Under the pieces are notes generated by a model, which did no database searches, was not told where the DNA came from, and saw only the letters and a list, made by a program, of their open reading frames with translations. 64,000 nt of DNA from Streptomyces sp. NBRC 110028 (GTDB lineage: Bacteria > Actinomycetota > Actinomycetes > Streptomycetales > Streptomycetaceae). This document shows positions 17,684 through 28,051 of the stretch, piece by piece. Position 1 is the first letter of the stretch. Each line of letters begins with the position of its first letter. Position numbers and translations under genes: made by a program. Location of the stretch: contig NZ_BBUZ01000023.1 in NCBI RefSeq assembly GCF_001417735.1, forward strand, positions 62,001 to 126,000, in the 5' to 3' direction.

Positions 17684-17851
17684 ATGTTCAACCTCATCGA
17701 GGAGCTGTTCGCGCCCGGTCGCAAACACACCGAAGAGGAGCGCAACCGGCTGGAGTTCACGCTGGAGGATGTCGGCGACGGCGACCCCCCATGGAAGGGT
17801 CCGATAGACCTCGACTCCGGCCAGGTGGTGATCCGCCCCCGCGAGGGCTGA
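17684..17851 (+). CDS. DUF6191 small conserved protein
   Basis: A 55-residue acidic protein, MFNLIEELFAPGRKHTEEER at the start and ending GQVVIRPREG, that I recognise as a member of the small streptomycete family DUF6191. Its ATG follows a GGGGGCC stretch 5 bases upstream, and TACACT at 17648-17653 could be a -10 box. There is no signal peptide or membrane segment. It stands alone between the sugar dehydrogenase and the convergent MMPL gene, 19 bases from the latter's stop. Function is unknown. Confidence 0.8.
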   Translation: MFNLIEELFAPGRKHTEEERNRLEFTLEDVGDGDPPWKGPIDLDSGQVVIRPREG

Positions 17852-17870
17852 CGTCCCCGTAGGGCGCGCC

Positions 17871-20096
17871 CTACGGCACGGGCGTGCGGGCCGTGTCCGC
17901 CTCGGGCGCGCGCGGTCCGGGCACGGGCAGCGGGCTCCGCTCCGGGTCCGGTGCCTCGATGCTGATGCGCGGCAGGGTCCGCTCCAGCCAGCCCGGCAGC
18001 CACCAGTTGGCGCCGCCGAGCAGATGCATCAGGGCGGGGACCAGCAGGGTGCGGAGGACGAAGGCGTCCAGGGCGACGGCGGCCGCCAGCCCGATGCCGA
18101 ACATGGCGATGGTCCGGTCGCCGCTGAGCACGAACGCCGAGAAGACGGCGATCATGATGAGGGCCGCGGAGTTGATGACCCGGCTGGTCTCGGCGAGGCC
18201 CACCCGGACCGCGAGCCGGTTGTCGCGGGTGTGCTGCCACTCCTCGTACATCCGGCTGACCAGGAACACCTGATAGTCCATGGAGAGTCCGAAGAGCACC
18301 GACACCATGATCACCGGCAGGAAGGGTTCGATCGGACCCGCCCTGCCGAGCCCCAGCGGTTCGCTCCCCCAGCCCCACTGGAAGACCGCGACGACGACAC
18401 CGAAGGACGACGCGACGGCGGCCACGTTCATGACCGCCGCCTTGACCGGGATGCCGATGCTGCGGAACGCGAGCAGCAGCAGCACACAGCCGAGCGCCAC
18501 CACCACCCCCACGAACAACGGCAACTTGGAGACGATCACCGCCGCGAAGTCGTCGTACCCCGCGGTCAGCCCGCCGACGTACACCCGCAGCGAGGTGCCC
18601 TCCTCGGCCTTCGGCAGCACCTCGGCGCGCAGCCGCTCGACGAGCCGCGAGGTGTCCGGTGACTGCGGGGCGGTGGTGGGCACGACCGTGATCACCCCGG
18701 TGTCGCCTCCGCCGCCGAGGTCCGCCGCGCTCACCGAGGCGACGCCCTCGGTGGTGCGCAGGGTGGTGGTCAGCCGGGTGAAGGCGATCCGGTCCTCGGC
18801 GCCGCCGATGCTGCCGATGAGCGTCAGCGGTCCGTTGAATCCGGGCCCGAACCCCTCGGCGAGCAGGTCGTACGCCTGCCGGGTGGTCGAGGTCTCGGGG
18901 TTGTTGCCCTGGTCGGAGGTGCCGAGCCGGAGCGAGAGGGTGGGCAGGGCGAGGGTCAGCATGACGGCGACGGCGACCGCGCCCAGCACCTTGGGGTAGC
19001 GTTCCACGAAGGACGCCCAGCGGGTGGCGAGACCGGGCACCGTAGCGGGACGTGGCCCGTGCTCGGCCAGCCGCCGTCGTTCGCGGCGGCTCAGGGCCCG
19101 CATTCCCAGCAGCCCGAGCAGCGCGGGCAGCAGGGTGATGGAGGCGGCGACGGTGAGCGCGACCGTCAGCGCGGCGGCGACCGCGACACCGTTCAGGAAG
19201 CTCAGCCGCAGCACCAGCATGCCGAGCAGGGCCAGGCACACGGTCGCGCCCGCGAAGATCACCGCGCGGCCCGAGGTGGTCACCGCGCGCTGTGCCGCCT
19301 CGGCGACCGGCAGCCCCTGCCGCAGCCCCCGGCGGTGCCGGGTGACGATGAACAGGGCGTAGTCGATGCCGACGCCGAGCCCGATCAGCATGCCGAGCAT
19401 GGGCGCGAAGTCGGCCACGGTCATGGCGTGGCCGAGCAACCCGATCGCCGCGTACGCGGTGCCGACGCCGATGAGCGCGGTGGCGATCGGCAGCAGGGTC
19501 GCCGCGAGCGAGCCGAAGGCGAGGAAGAGGACGACGGCGGCCACGGCGACGCCGATGGCCTCGCTGAGGTGGGCGGGCCCGGCGGTCTCGGTGAGTCCGG
19601 CGCCGACGCCGCCCATCTCGATCTCCAGCCCCGGGGCGGCGGCCGAGCGCGCGGTGTCCAGGACCCGGTTCACCTCGTCCTTGCCCAGGTCGGCGGCGGG
19701 TTCGCGGAAGACGACGGTGGCGTAGGCGGTGTGCTGGTCGGCGCTGACGCGGCTGGTGTCGTCGGTGCCGTACGGGCCGGTGACGGAGACGACGCCGGGC
19801 AGCTCGGCGACGCGCCGCAGCGCCGCCGTCATCCGCCGCTCGACGTCCGCGGAGCGCACGGTTCCGGCGCGGTCGGCGGTGTGCCAGACGATGGTGTCGG
19901 TGTCCCCCGCCCGGTCCGGGAACCGCTGTTCCAGCAGGCGCGAGGCCGTGGAGGAGCCGGTGCCCGGGATGTCGTAGTCGTTCGAGTACGCGGACCCGGC
20001 CACGGCCGCCGCGGCGGCGACGCCCGCGAAGAGGCCCAGCCAGAGCACGATCACGACGGCACTGCGCCTGATACACCATCGTGCGAGTGCGGCCAT
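17871..20096 (-). CDS. MMPL/RND family membrane transporter
   Basis: A 741-residue inner-membrane transporter of the MMPL subfamily of RND proteins. Actinobacterial members export lipids or hydrophobic metabolites. Architecture is typical: helix 1 (RRSAVVIVLWLGLFAGVAAAAAV), a large extracytoplasmic domain, a five-helix cluster with GIDYALFIVTRHRRGL (about residues 255-270), a second extracytoplasmic domain, and a matching second cluster with LFGLSMDYQVFLVSRMYEEW. The GIDYALF and SMDYQVF motifs carry the proton-relay Asp-Tyr pairs in both halves. The ATG start is chosen for the GGAAAG 6 bases upstream. No regulator or lipid-synthesis gene is adjacent. Confidence 0.92.
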   Translation of the reverse strand: MAALARWCIRRSAVVIVLWLGLFAGVAAAAAVAGSAYSNDYDIPGTGSSTASRLLEQRFPDRAGDTDTIVWHTADRAGTVRSADVERRMTAALRRVAELPGVVSVTGPYGTDDTSRVSADQHTAYATVVFREPAADLGKDEVNRVLDTARSAAAPGLEIEMGGVGAGLTETAGPAHLSEAIGVAVAAVVLFLAFGSLAATLLPIATALIGVGTAYAAIGLLGHAMTVADFAPMLGMLIGLGVGIDYALFIVTRHRRGLRQGLPVAEAAQRAVTTSGRAVIFAGATVCLALLGMLVLRLSFLNGVAVAAALTVALTVAASITLLPALLGLLGMRALSRRERRRLAEHGPRPATVPGLATRWASFVERYPKVLGAVAVAVMLTLALPTLSLRLGTSDQGNNPETSTTRQAYDLLAEGFGPGFNGPLTLIGSIGGAEDRIAFTRLTTTLRTTEGVASVSAADLGGGGDTGVITVVPTTAPQSPDTSRLVERLRAEVLPKAEEGTSLRVYVGGLTAGYDDFAAVIVSKLPLFVGVVVALGCVLLLLAFRSIGIPVKAAVMNVAAVASSFGVVVAVFQWGWGSEPLGLGRAGPIEPFLPVIMVSVLFGLSMDYQVFLVSRMYEEWQHTRDNRLAVRVGLAETSRVINSAALIMIAVFSAFVLSGDRTIAMFGIGLAAAVALDAFVLRTLLVPALMHLLGGANWWLPGWLERTLPRISIEAPDPERSPLPVPGPRAPEADTARTPVP

Positions 20097-20133
20097 GGCT
20101 GCTTTCCGGTCCGTGCGCCGAGTGCGGCGTGAT

Positions 20134-20152
20134 GTGCTTGTGACCAAAGCAC
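20134..20152. promoter_or_regulatory. Dyad upstream of the MMPL gene
   Basis: GTGCTT (20134-20139) and AAGCAC (20147-20152) form a 6-bp inverted repeat with a 7-base spacer, 38 bases upstream of the MMPL start. On the minus strand two ACAAAGG copies lie a little further upstream. It could be an operator, but no regulator gene is next to it. Confidence 0.3.
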
Positions 20153-20231
20153 TGTGTCAGCCGGAAAAGATCCTTTGTCCCCTTTGTGGGCTTCGCCACA
20201 TCCGGAGCAAGCACCTCCGGCAGCCATGGGC

Positions 20232-22343
20232 TCAACCGCTGACCGAGGGACGCCCGTTCTCGATGTGCCCGGTGAGGCGGCGATGGAAGGAGGAGTCGCC
20301 CTCCGCCGTCAGCACCAGGTCGTACCAGCCGTGGCCCTCCTTCGCCGAGAACTCCACGGCCCGCGTCGAGCCCGCGCGCACGCTCACCGCCCGCTGCCGC
20401 GCGTCCGCGTCGGCCACATAGGCGCGCGGGCGCACGGTGACCTCGATCGTGCGCTCCCCCTTGTTGGTGATGGTGAGCGTGAGCTGCCGCCGGCGGGCGT
20501 CGATGCCGCCGCGCACCCGCAGCCCGGCGGCGGCGCCGTCGGCCGTGCCCCGGAACTCGCGGCGGAAGCCGTTCGGCCCGGTGACGACGACGTCATAGGC
20601 ACCGTCCCGCACCGGCACGTCCCAGGTGGACAGGGTTCCGGGGGCCAGGTCGCGGTGCTGGGGCTCCTCGTACTCGCCCGCGTACGGGAAGAGGATGATG
20701 TGCGCGCTGCGCACCCCGGCGTTGGCCAGCGCCAGCCGCATGACCCCCGCCCGCGGTTCGAAGACGCCGGACACCTCCGGCTGATACGGCAGCGGGCGGG
20801 CCGGACGCGTACCCTCCTCCTGCCGTGGCATCCGCTGGTCGGCGGGCGGCCGCGGCGTCCAGTGCGCACGCTCCGGCGGGGGCGGCCCCGGGTGGCGCGG
20901 CGTCCGCGGGGCGGCGGCACCGCCGAAGGCGAAGGCGCCGGTCAGGTCGCCGCACACGGTACGGCGCCAGGCGGAGACGTTCGGCACCTCGATGCCCAGC
21001 CACTTCTCCAGGAAGCGGGTGGCGGAGGTGCGGTCGAACAGTTCGGAGCAGACGTAGCCGCCGACCGTCCACGGCGAGATCACCAGCATCGGCACCCGCA
21101 TCCCCAGGCCCAGCGGCCGGCCCTGCCACCACTCCTCGGCCACGTCGGCGGGCGGGTTGGGCGGCACCACATGGTCGAAGAAGCCGTCGTTCTCGTCGTA
21201 GGTGAGGAAGACCGCGGTCTTCCGCCACACCTCGGGGTGGGCGGCGAGCGCGTCCAGGACCGCGTACGTGACGGTCGCGCTGTGCGCGGGGGTGGAGACG
21301 TCGGGGTGCTCGGAGTCCAGCGGGGACGGCACCAGGTACGACACCGCGGGAAGCCGCCCGGCCGCCACGTCGGCGCGGAACGCCTCCTCGAAGCCGCCCT
21401 CCGGCGCCCGGCGCAAGCCCCGTTCGAACAGCCGCCGCTCCTCGTCGTCGAGCTTGGCCAGACCCGCTTCCAGCCCGTCGAGAAGCCGCCGCCGCCCGGC
21501 GCCGGACGCTTCCCGCACCGCGGTGTAGAACGCGTTCGTGCTGGTGAAGCCCAGCCCGGCCAGCGCCTTGCGGGCCACGCCCTTGAACGGCCGGTAGAAC
21601 TCGATGTTGTTGTCCTGGAAGTTGTCCCACTCCTGGTAGACCTTCCAGCTCACCCCGGCCCGCTCCAGCACCTCGGGGGTGGTGGTCCAGTCGTAGCCGG
21701 GGTGGCTGTCCTCCTCGTACGCGTCGTTGCCGACCGCCCGCTGCCCGCCCGGTTCGTAGCCGGTGGTGCCGCTGACCCAGTAGTTGCGGTTGGGGCTGGT
21801 GGAGGAGTGGATGGCGGAGTGGTAGGCGTCGCAGATGGTGAACGTGTCCGCCAGCTCGTAGTGGAACGGGATGTCCGCACGGTCGAAGTGGACCATGGTG
21901 GCGGGGGACTTGGCGGCGATCCAGTTGTCCATCCAGCCGCCGTTCCAGGCCCTCGCGCCGCCGTCCCAGGAGTGGTCGAGCTGGCCCACGAAACGCAGAT
22001 CCTCGCGCTGCGCCTCGGCCGCCCCGCGCGCCCCGAAGGGCAGGACGTGGCCGCCGCCCGGCTTCGGCTGCTCGAAGACGTTTCGTCCGCCGGGGAGGGT
22101 GACGGAGTTGGGGTCGGCGTAGCCGCGGACGCCCCGGAGCGTGCCGAAGTAGTGATCGAAGGAACGGTTCTCCTGCATCAGCAGCACCACATGCTCGATG
22201 GCGTCGAGGCCGCCGGGCGGCGGGGCGGGCTGCGCGGCGAGGGCGGCCTGGAGCGACGGCGGCAGCAGCGAGCCCGCCGCGACCGCCCCCGTCGCGCCGG
22301 CACCGAGTGCGACCAGCTTCCGGCGTGCGATGTCCGATGCCAC
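20232..22343 (-). CDS. Phosphocholine-preferring phospholipase C, Tat-exported
   Basis: A 703-residue secreted phosphoesterase of the acid-phosphatase/PLC superfamily that splits phosphatidylcholine-type lipids. The GTG start (VASDIARRKLVALG) is set by GGGAGG 6 bases upstream and gives a twin-arginine-like signal. Catalytic-domain motifs are HVVLLMQENRSFDHYFGTL, YHSAIHSSTSPNRNYWVSGT, VSYLVPSPLDSEHPD and LTYDENDGFFDHVVPP. Two C-terminal beta domains (about residues 555-700; DUF756 type) follow a Pro/Arg-rich linker. Length matches bacterial PLCs such as PlcN-type enzymes. The gene is followed by the MMPL gene on the same strand across a 135-base gap. Phosphate control is common for the family; no PHO box was identified. 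Confidence 0.93.
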   Translation of the reverse strand: MASDIARRKLVALGAGATGAVAAGSLLPPSLQAALAAQPAPPPGGLDAIEHVVLLMQENRSFDHYFGTLRGVRGYADPNSVTLPGGRNVFEQPKPGGGHVLPFGARGAAEAQREDLRFVGQLDHSWDGGARAWNGGWMDNWIAAKSPATMVHFDRADIPFHYELADTFTICDAYHSAIHSSTSPNRNYWVSGTTGYEPGGQRAVGNDAYEEDSHPGYDWTTTPEVLERAGVSWKVYQEWDNFQDNNIEFYRPFKGVARKALAGLGFTSTNAFYTAVREASGAGRRRLLDGLEAGLAKLDDEERRLFERGLRRAPEGGFEEAFRADVAAGRLPAVSYLVPSPLDSEHPDVSTPAHSATVTYAVLDALAAHPEVWRKTAVFLTYDENDGFFDHVVPPNPPADVAEEWWQGRPLGLGMRVPMLVISPWTVGGYVCSELFDRTSATRFLEKWLGIEVPNVSAWRRTVCGDLTGAFAFGGAAAPRTPRHPGPPPPERAHWTPRPPADQRMPRQEEGTRPARPLPYQPEVSGVFEPRAGVMRLALANAGVRSAHIILFPYAGEYEEPQHRDLAPGTLSTWDVPVRDGAYDVVVTGPNGFRREFRGTADGAAAGLRVRGGIDARRRQLTLTITNKGERTIEVTVRPRAYVADADARQRAVSVRAGSTRAVEFSAKEGHGWYDLVLTAEGDSSFHRRLTGHIENGRPSVSG

Positions 22344-22380
22344 CTGTGCCTCCCTGTCCGTGAGCGTCCCCACGGGAAGC

Positions 22381-22545
22381 TAGTGCCGCGTCAGCCAAGG
22401 TTCACCCCGCTCGCCGCCCTGGCACGGCCATCTGCGGCGTTGCCGAATCGACCGAGTAGGCCCACTACGAGGCCGATCCGGCGCCTTGCATCTGACCGCA
22501 CCAGGACGCCTCGCTACCGGGCAAACCTTGGCTGACGCGGCACTA
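22381..22545. mobile_element. MITE-like element with perfect 22-bp terminal repeats
   Basis: A 165-bp non-coding unit bounded by perfect 22-bp inverted repeats (22381-22402 and 22524-22545; the left end reads TAGTGCCGCGTCAGCCAAGG). The outermost TA at each end could be a TA target duplication, as for IS630/Tc1-mariner elements. It sits in the gap between the divergent phospholipase and M81 genes, 37 bases upstream of the former's start, so it may carry or disturb their promoters. No transposase is present. Confidence 0.8.
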
Positions 22546-22703
22546 ATGAGAGCAGATGGCCGGTGCACGTCCCCGGCGTTACGGAGCGGCGGCCGGGAGC
22601 GGGAGGGAAGCGGCCGGGGCTCCCACGCGAGATCGTCGCTCCGCGCGCTCAACCGGCCGAGCGCATACCGTGGGCGCCATCCGAACGCCGAAAGCGAGAC
22701 ACC

Positions 22704-24200
22704 ATGGCAGCCTCCGCCTCCCGTGCCCCCTCTCCGCGCCGTCGCCTGCGGATCGGCATCGGCGGCATGCACATCGAATCCAGCACCTTCAGCCCCCACC
22801 GCGCCGGCTACGACGACTTCCGGGTCACCCGCGGCGACGACCTGCTGGACCGCTACGACTGGACCCGTCCGGACGGCGACCTCTCCGAACACGTCGAATG
22901 GGTGCCCCTCGTGCACGCCGTCTCGCTCCCCGGCGGGCCCATCGAGCCCGCGACGTACGCCCGCCTCAAGGCCGAACTCACCGACCGCATCCGGGCCGCC
23001 GGCCCCCTCGACGGGCTGGTGTACGACATCCACGGCGCGATGAGCGTCGTCGGCATGGACGACGCCGAGGGCGATCTCACCGACGCGGTACGGGAGGCCA
23101 TCGGACCCGACGCGCTGATCTCCGCCGCCATGGATCTGCACGGCAACGTCTCACGCCGCTTCGCCGACCGCCTCGACCTGCTCACCGCGCACCGGCTCGC
23201 CCCGCACGAGGACGCCTGGGAAACGCGTGAACGCGCCGCCCGCAAACTCGTCGAACGCCTCACCTCCGGCAAGGGCCGCCCCCACATCGCCTGGGTCCAG
23301 ATCCCGGTGCTGCTGCCCGGCGAGAAGACCAGCACCCGCCTGGAGCCCGCCGCGTCGCTCTACGGGCGGCTCGCCGCCGTCGAGGCGCTGGACGGGGTCG
23401 TGGACGCGGCGATCTGGGTCGGCTACGCCTGGGCCGACGAACCGCGCTGCCGGGCCACGGTGGTCGTCACCGGTGACGACCCCGCACTCGTCGTCGACCA
23501 GGCGCGGTCGCTGGCCCGCGAATACTGGGAGGTGCGCCGCGACTTCACCTTCGTCGGCCCCACCGGCAGCGCCGACGCGTGCATCGCCGACGCCCTCGCC
23601 TCCCCCGACCGCCCCTTCCTCATCAGCGACTCCGGCGACAACCCGACCGCGGGCGGCGCGGGCGACCTCGCGTATCTGCTCGGCCGGTTGCTCGCCCACG
23701 ACGACCTCGCCTCCGGCCGCGTCACCGCCCTCCATTCCGGCATCACCGACCCGGCGGCGGTCGCGCGGTGCTTCGCCGCGGGGGTGGGCGCGACGGTCTC
23801 GCTCTCGGTCGGCGGACACATCAGCGGTGCCACGGCGCACGGCGGCGCGTACGAACTGACCGGCGAGGTGGTCGCGCTCCGCCCCGGCGACGAGGTCGGC
23901 GGCGACCTCGCGGCGGTGCGGCGCGGCGGGGTCACCGTGATCCTCACCAGCCGCCGCAAGCCGTTCCATCGGGCGGCCGACTTCGGGGAGCTGGATCCGC
24001 GGACGTACGACCTGGTCGTGGTGAAGATCGGCTACCTGGAGCCGGAGCTGTACGAGATGGCGGCGGACTGGCGGCTCGCCCTGTCCCCGGGCGGGGTGGA
24101 CCAGGACCTGCTGCGGCTGGGCCACCGCCGGGTGGTGCGGCCGCTGTACCCCTTCGACGACCCGATGCCGGAGCCGGACCTGACCCCGGTGCTGCTGTAG
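22704..24200 (+). CDS. M81 family (MlrC-like) metallopeptidase
   Basis: 498 residues, homologous to the microcystin-degradation protein MlrC. It has the N-terminal MlrC domain (RIGIGGMHIESSTFSPH near residue 17) and the C-terminal MlrC domain (from about residue 310, SDSGDNPTAGGAGD). Putative zinc ligands are the His/Glu of GMHIESSTF, the Asp/His of YDIHGAM and MDLHGNV, and the His of LTAHRLAPHED. The ATG is preceded by GAAAGCGAG. Streptomycetes have no link to microcystin, so a general amidase or peptidase role is more likely. It stands alone next to a MITE-like element. Confidence 0.88.
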   Translation: MAASASRAPSPRRRLRIGIGGMHIESSTFSPHRAGYDDFRVTRGDDLLDRYDWTRPDGDLSEHVEWVPLVHAVSLPGGPIEPATYARLKAELTDRIRAAGPLDGLVYDIHGAMSVVGMDDAEGDLTDAVREAIGPDALISAAMDLHGNVSRRFADRLDLLTAHRLAPHEDAWETRERAARKLVERLTSGKGRPHIAWVQIPVLLPGEKTSTRLEPAASLYGRLAAVEALDGVVDAAIWVGYAWADEPRCRATVVVTGDDPALVVDQARSLAREYWEVRRDFTFVGPTGSADACIADALASPDRPFLISDSGDNPTAGGAGDLAYLLGRLLAHDDLASGRVTALHSGITDPAAVARCFAAGVGATVSLSVGGHISGATAHGGAYELTGEVVALRPGDEVGGDLAAVRRGGVTVILTSRRKPFHRAADFGELDPRTYDLVVVKIGYLEPELYEMAADWRLALSPGGVDQDLLRLGHRRVVRPLYPFDDPMPEPDLTPVLL

Positions 24201-24234
24201 CCCCACCCCGCCCCGCCGCCGCCCCGAAAGCCGG

Positions 24235-24253
24235 GGCCCCGCGGCGCGGGGCC
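24235..24253. terminator. Bidirectional hairpin between M81 and gatB genes
   Basis: GGCCCCGC (24235-24242) pairs with GCGGGGCC (24246-24253) around a 3-base loop in the 120-base gap between convergent genes. Flanking GC-rich arms could extend it. There is no T-run; assignment rests on position and symmetry. Confidence 0.5.
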
Positions 24254-24320
24254 GCACACGGGACGGCGGCGGGGCGCACAGCTCGCGCCCCGCCGCCGAC
24301 ACCGCATCCAGCGGAAAGCG

Positions 24321-25826
24321 TCAGCCCTCTACGCCCAGCTTCTCCAGGATCAGCTCGCGCACCCGCGCCGCGTCCGCCTGGCCACGCGTGGCCTTCATGA
24401 CGGCACCGACCAGCGCACCGGCCGCCGCGACCTTGCCGCCGCGGATCTTGTCCGCGATGGCGGCGTTCGCGGCGATCGCCTCGTCCACGGCCGTGCCCAG
24501 CGCGCCCTCGTCCGAGACGACCTTCAGGCCGCGGGCGGCCACGACCTCGTCCGGGGAGCCCTCGCCCGCCAGCACGCCCTCGATGGTCTGGCGGGCCAGC
24601 TTGTCGTTGAGGGAGCCCTCGTCGACCAGGGCGCAGACCCGGGCGACCTGGGCCGGGGTGATGGGGAGGGCGGCCGGCTCGACGCCCTCCTCGTTGGCGC
24701 GGCGGGCCAGCTCGCCCATCCACCACTTGCGCGCGGCACCGGCGTCCGCGCCCGCGTCGATCGTCGCGGTGATGAGGTCGATGGCGCCCGCGTTGAGGAC
24801 GGACTGCATCTCGTGGTGCGAGATGCCCCATTCCTCCCGCAGCCGGGTGCGCCGCACCCGCGGCAGTTCGGGGAGGTCGGCCCGCAGCTTTTCGACCCAC
24901 TCGCGCGAGGGGGCGACCGGCACCAGGTCCGGCTCGGGGAAGTACCGGTAGTCCTCGGCCTCTTCCTTGACCCGGCCGGGCGTCGTGGAGCCGTCCTCCT
25001 CGTGGAAGTGACGGGTCTCCTGGATGATCGTCCCGCCGCCGCCCAGCACCGCGGCGTGGCGCTGGATCTCGAAGCGGGCGGCGCGCTCGACGGACCGCAG
25101 CGAGTTGACGTTCTTCGTCTCGGAGCGCGTGCCGAACTTCTCGGCGCCGTGCGGCCGCAGCGACAGGTTCACGTCGCACCGCATCTGGCCCATCTCCATG
25201 CGCGCCTCGGAGACCCCCAGCGCCTTGATGAGTTCGCGCAGTTCGGCGACGTACGCCCGGGCGACCTCGGGGGCCTTCTCCCCGGCTCCGACGATCGGCT
25301 TGGTGACGATCTCGATGAGCGGGATCCCTGCCCGGTTGTAGTCCAGGAGGGAGTGCGAGGCGCCGTGGATGCGGCCGGTCGCGCCGCCCACATGGGTGGA
25401 CTTGCCGGTGTCCTCCTCCATGTGGGCGCGCTCGATCTCGACGCGGAAGATCTCGCCGTCGACCTCGACGTCCAGATAGCCGTTGAAGGCGATCGGCTCG
25501 TCGTACTGCGAGGTCTGGAAGTTCTTCGGCATGTCCGGATAGAAGTAGTTCTTCCGGGCGAAGCGGCACCATTCGGCGATCTCGCAGTTCAGCGCGAGAC
25601 CGATCTTGATGGCCGACTCGACGCCGGTCGCGTTGACGACCGGCAGCGAGCCGGGCAGGCCGAGGCAGGTGGGGCAGGTCTGCGCGTTGGGCTCGGCGCC
25701 CAGGGTGGTGGAACACCCGCAGAACATCTTGGTCTTGGTGCCGAGTTCGACATGGACCTCGAGCCCCATCACGGGCTCGTAGGCGGCCAGGGCGTCCTCG
25801 TACGACACCAGTTCAGTGACGGTCAC
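24321..25826 (-). CDS. gatB: Asp/Glu-tRNA(Asn/Gln) amidotransferase subunit B
   Basis: The tRNA-binding and kinase subunit of GatCAB, which converts Glu-tRNA(Gln) and Asp-tRNA(Asn) to the amidated forms. 501 residues. Visible are [21 protein letters not shown], the zinc site CGCS...[50 protein letters not shown] and the C-terminal YqeY-like tail. The GTG start lies 14 bases after the small membrane-protein gene, so gatC-gatA-x-gatB reads as one operon. Confidence 0.98.
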   Translation of the reverse strand: MTVTELVSYEDALAAYEPVMGLEVHVELGTKTKMFCGCSTTLGAEPNAQTCPTCLGLPGSLPVVNATGVESAIKIGLALNCEIAEWCRFARKNYFYPDMPKNFQTSQYDEPIAFNGYLDVEVDGEIFRVEIERAHMEEDTGKSTHVGGATGRIHGASHSLLDYNRAGIPLIEIVTKPIVGAGEKAPEVARAYVAELRELIKALGVSEARMEMGQMRCDVNLSLRPHGAEKFGTRSETKNVNSLRSVERAARFEIQRHAAVLGGGGTIIQETRHFHEEDGSTTPGRVKEEAEDYRYFPEPDLVPVAPSREWVEKLRADLPELPRVRRTRLREEWGISHHEMQSVLNAGAIDLITATIDAGADAGAARKWWMGELARRANEEGVEPAALPITPAQVARVCALVDEGSLNDKLARQTIEGVLAGEGSPDEVVAARGLKVVSDEGALGTAVDEAIAANAAIADKIRGGKVAAAGALVGAVMKATRGQADAARVRELILEKLGVEG

Positions 25827-25840
25827 GGAAAACTAACCTC

Positions 25841-26076
25841 TCAACCCGCGAGGACGTCGTCGTCGCCCAGGCGCTTCAGCTCGCGGACGAGCAGGGCGAC
25901 GCCGGTGGCGATGGCGGCGGCGGACACCAGCGCGTCGGCCAGCTGCAGCTTGTCGTTCTCGAAGCGGGCCTTCTTGGCCTGCTTGATCACGCTGACCGCG
26001 CCGAACAGCGAGGTCGCGATGGACACGTAGGTGCCGGGCTTGGACTTCTTGAAGCCCTTGGCCTTCTGAATCGCAC

Positions 26077-26080
<4 letters not shown>
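25841..26080 (-). CDS. Small conserved protein between gatA and gatB
   Basis: 79 residues, basic N-terminus ([20 protein letters not shown]) and one likely membrane helix ([19 protein letters not shown], about 47-65), ending acidic (GDDDVLAG). Its ATG overlaps the gatA stop as ATGA and gatB starts 14 bases after it, so translation is coupled to the amidotransferase genes. From memory the same small gene occupies this place in other Streptomyces. I know of no function. It could tether or assist the GatCAB complex, or simply ride in the operon. Confidence 0.85.
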
Positions 26081-27570
<1,490 letters not shown>

Positions 27571-27575
27571 GCGGG

Positions 27576-27872
27576 TCAGTCCTCCCCCAGGATCTGCGGC
27601 ACCTTGAAACGCTGCTGCTCCTGGGCCGGGGCGCCGGACAGCGCCTCGTTCGGGGTCAGCGACGGACGGACCTCGTCCGGCCGCATGACGTTGGTCAGGG
27701 GCAGCGGGTGGGAGGTCGGCGGTACGTCTTGATCGGCGACCTCGGAGACGCGGGCCACCGCGCCGATGATGTCGTCCAGCTGTCCGGCGAAGTGATCCAG
27801 CTCTTCGGCCTTCAGCTCCAGACGCGCCAGCCGTGCGAGGTGGGCAACCTCCTCGCGCGTGATGCCAGGCAT
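27576..27872 (-). CDS. gatC: Asp/Glu-tRNA(Asn/Gln) amidotransferase subunit C
   Basis: The 98-residue belt subunit that wraps GatA and GatB together. It begins [20 protein letters not shown], the conserved N-terminal helix, continues with [21 protein letters not shown], and the C-terminal part carries the usual [14 protein letters not shown] segment as [17 protein letters not shown]. First gene of the gat operon; its promoter should lie in 27873-27960, before the palindromic repeat. Confidence 0.96.
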   Translation of the reverse strand: MPGITREEVAHLARLARLELKAEELDHFAGQLDDIIGAVARVSEVADQDVPPTSHPLPLTNVMRPDEVRPSLTPNEALSGAPAQEQQRFKVPQILGED

Positions 27873-27960
27873 GCAGCGATCCTCAGGGTGAGTGTGAAGT
27901 GTTTTCCGGCCCCAATCCTATGGCGCCCCCCACACCCGGCGCGAAACGCTTTGGTACTGC

Positions 27961-28037
27961 CTGTCGTGGGCACCCGTCCCGCAGGGCGGGACGGGTGGGC
28001 ACAACCCACCCACCGGTCCGCACCCGCCGACGAAACC
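27961..28037 (-). repeat. Dispersed palindromic repeat, copy A
   Basis: A 77-base unit carrying a 12-bp perfect stem (CACCCGTCCCGC at 27971-27982 with GCGGGACGGGTG at 27986-27997) and the string GTGGGTTGTGCCCACCC on the minus strand. A second copy in the opposite orientation lies at 49035-49112 with about 80 percent identity by eye. It lies after the GGDEF-EAL gene stop and before gatC, where it could also terminate minus-strand transcription reaching it. From memory this string is widespread between Streptomyces genes. Confidence 0.7.
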
Positions 28038-28051
28038 GCACGGCGCGCGCC

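Noticed and set aside
17647..20235. An 862-codon Arg-rich frame overlapping the MMPL gene on the same strand
   Set aside because: Out-of-frame reading of the transporter, with extreme Arg/Pro/His content and no motif.
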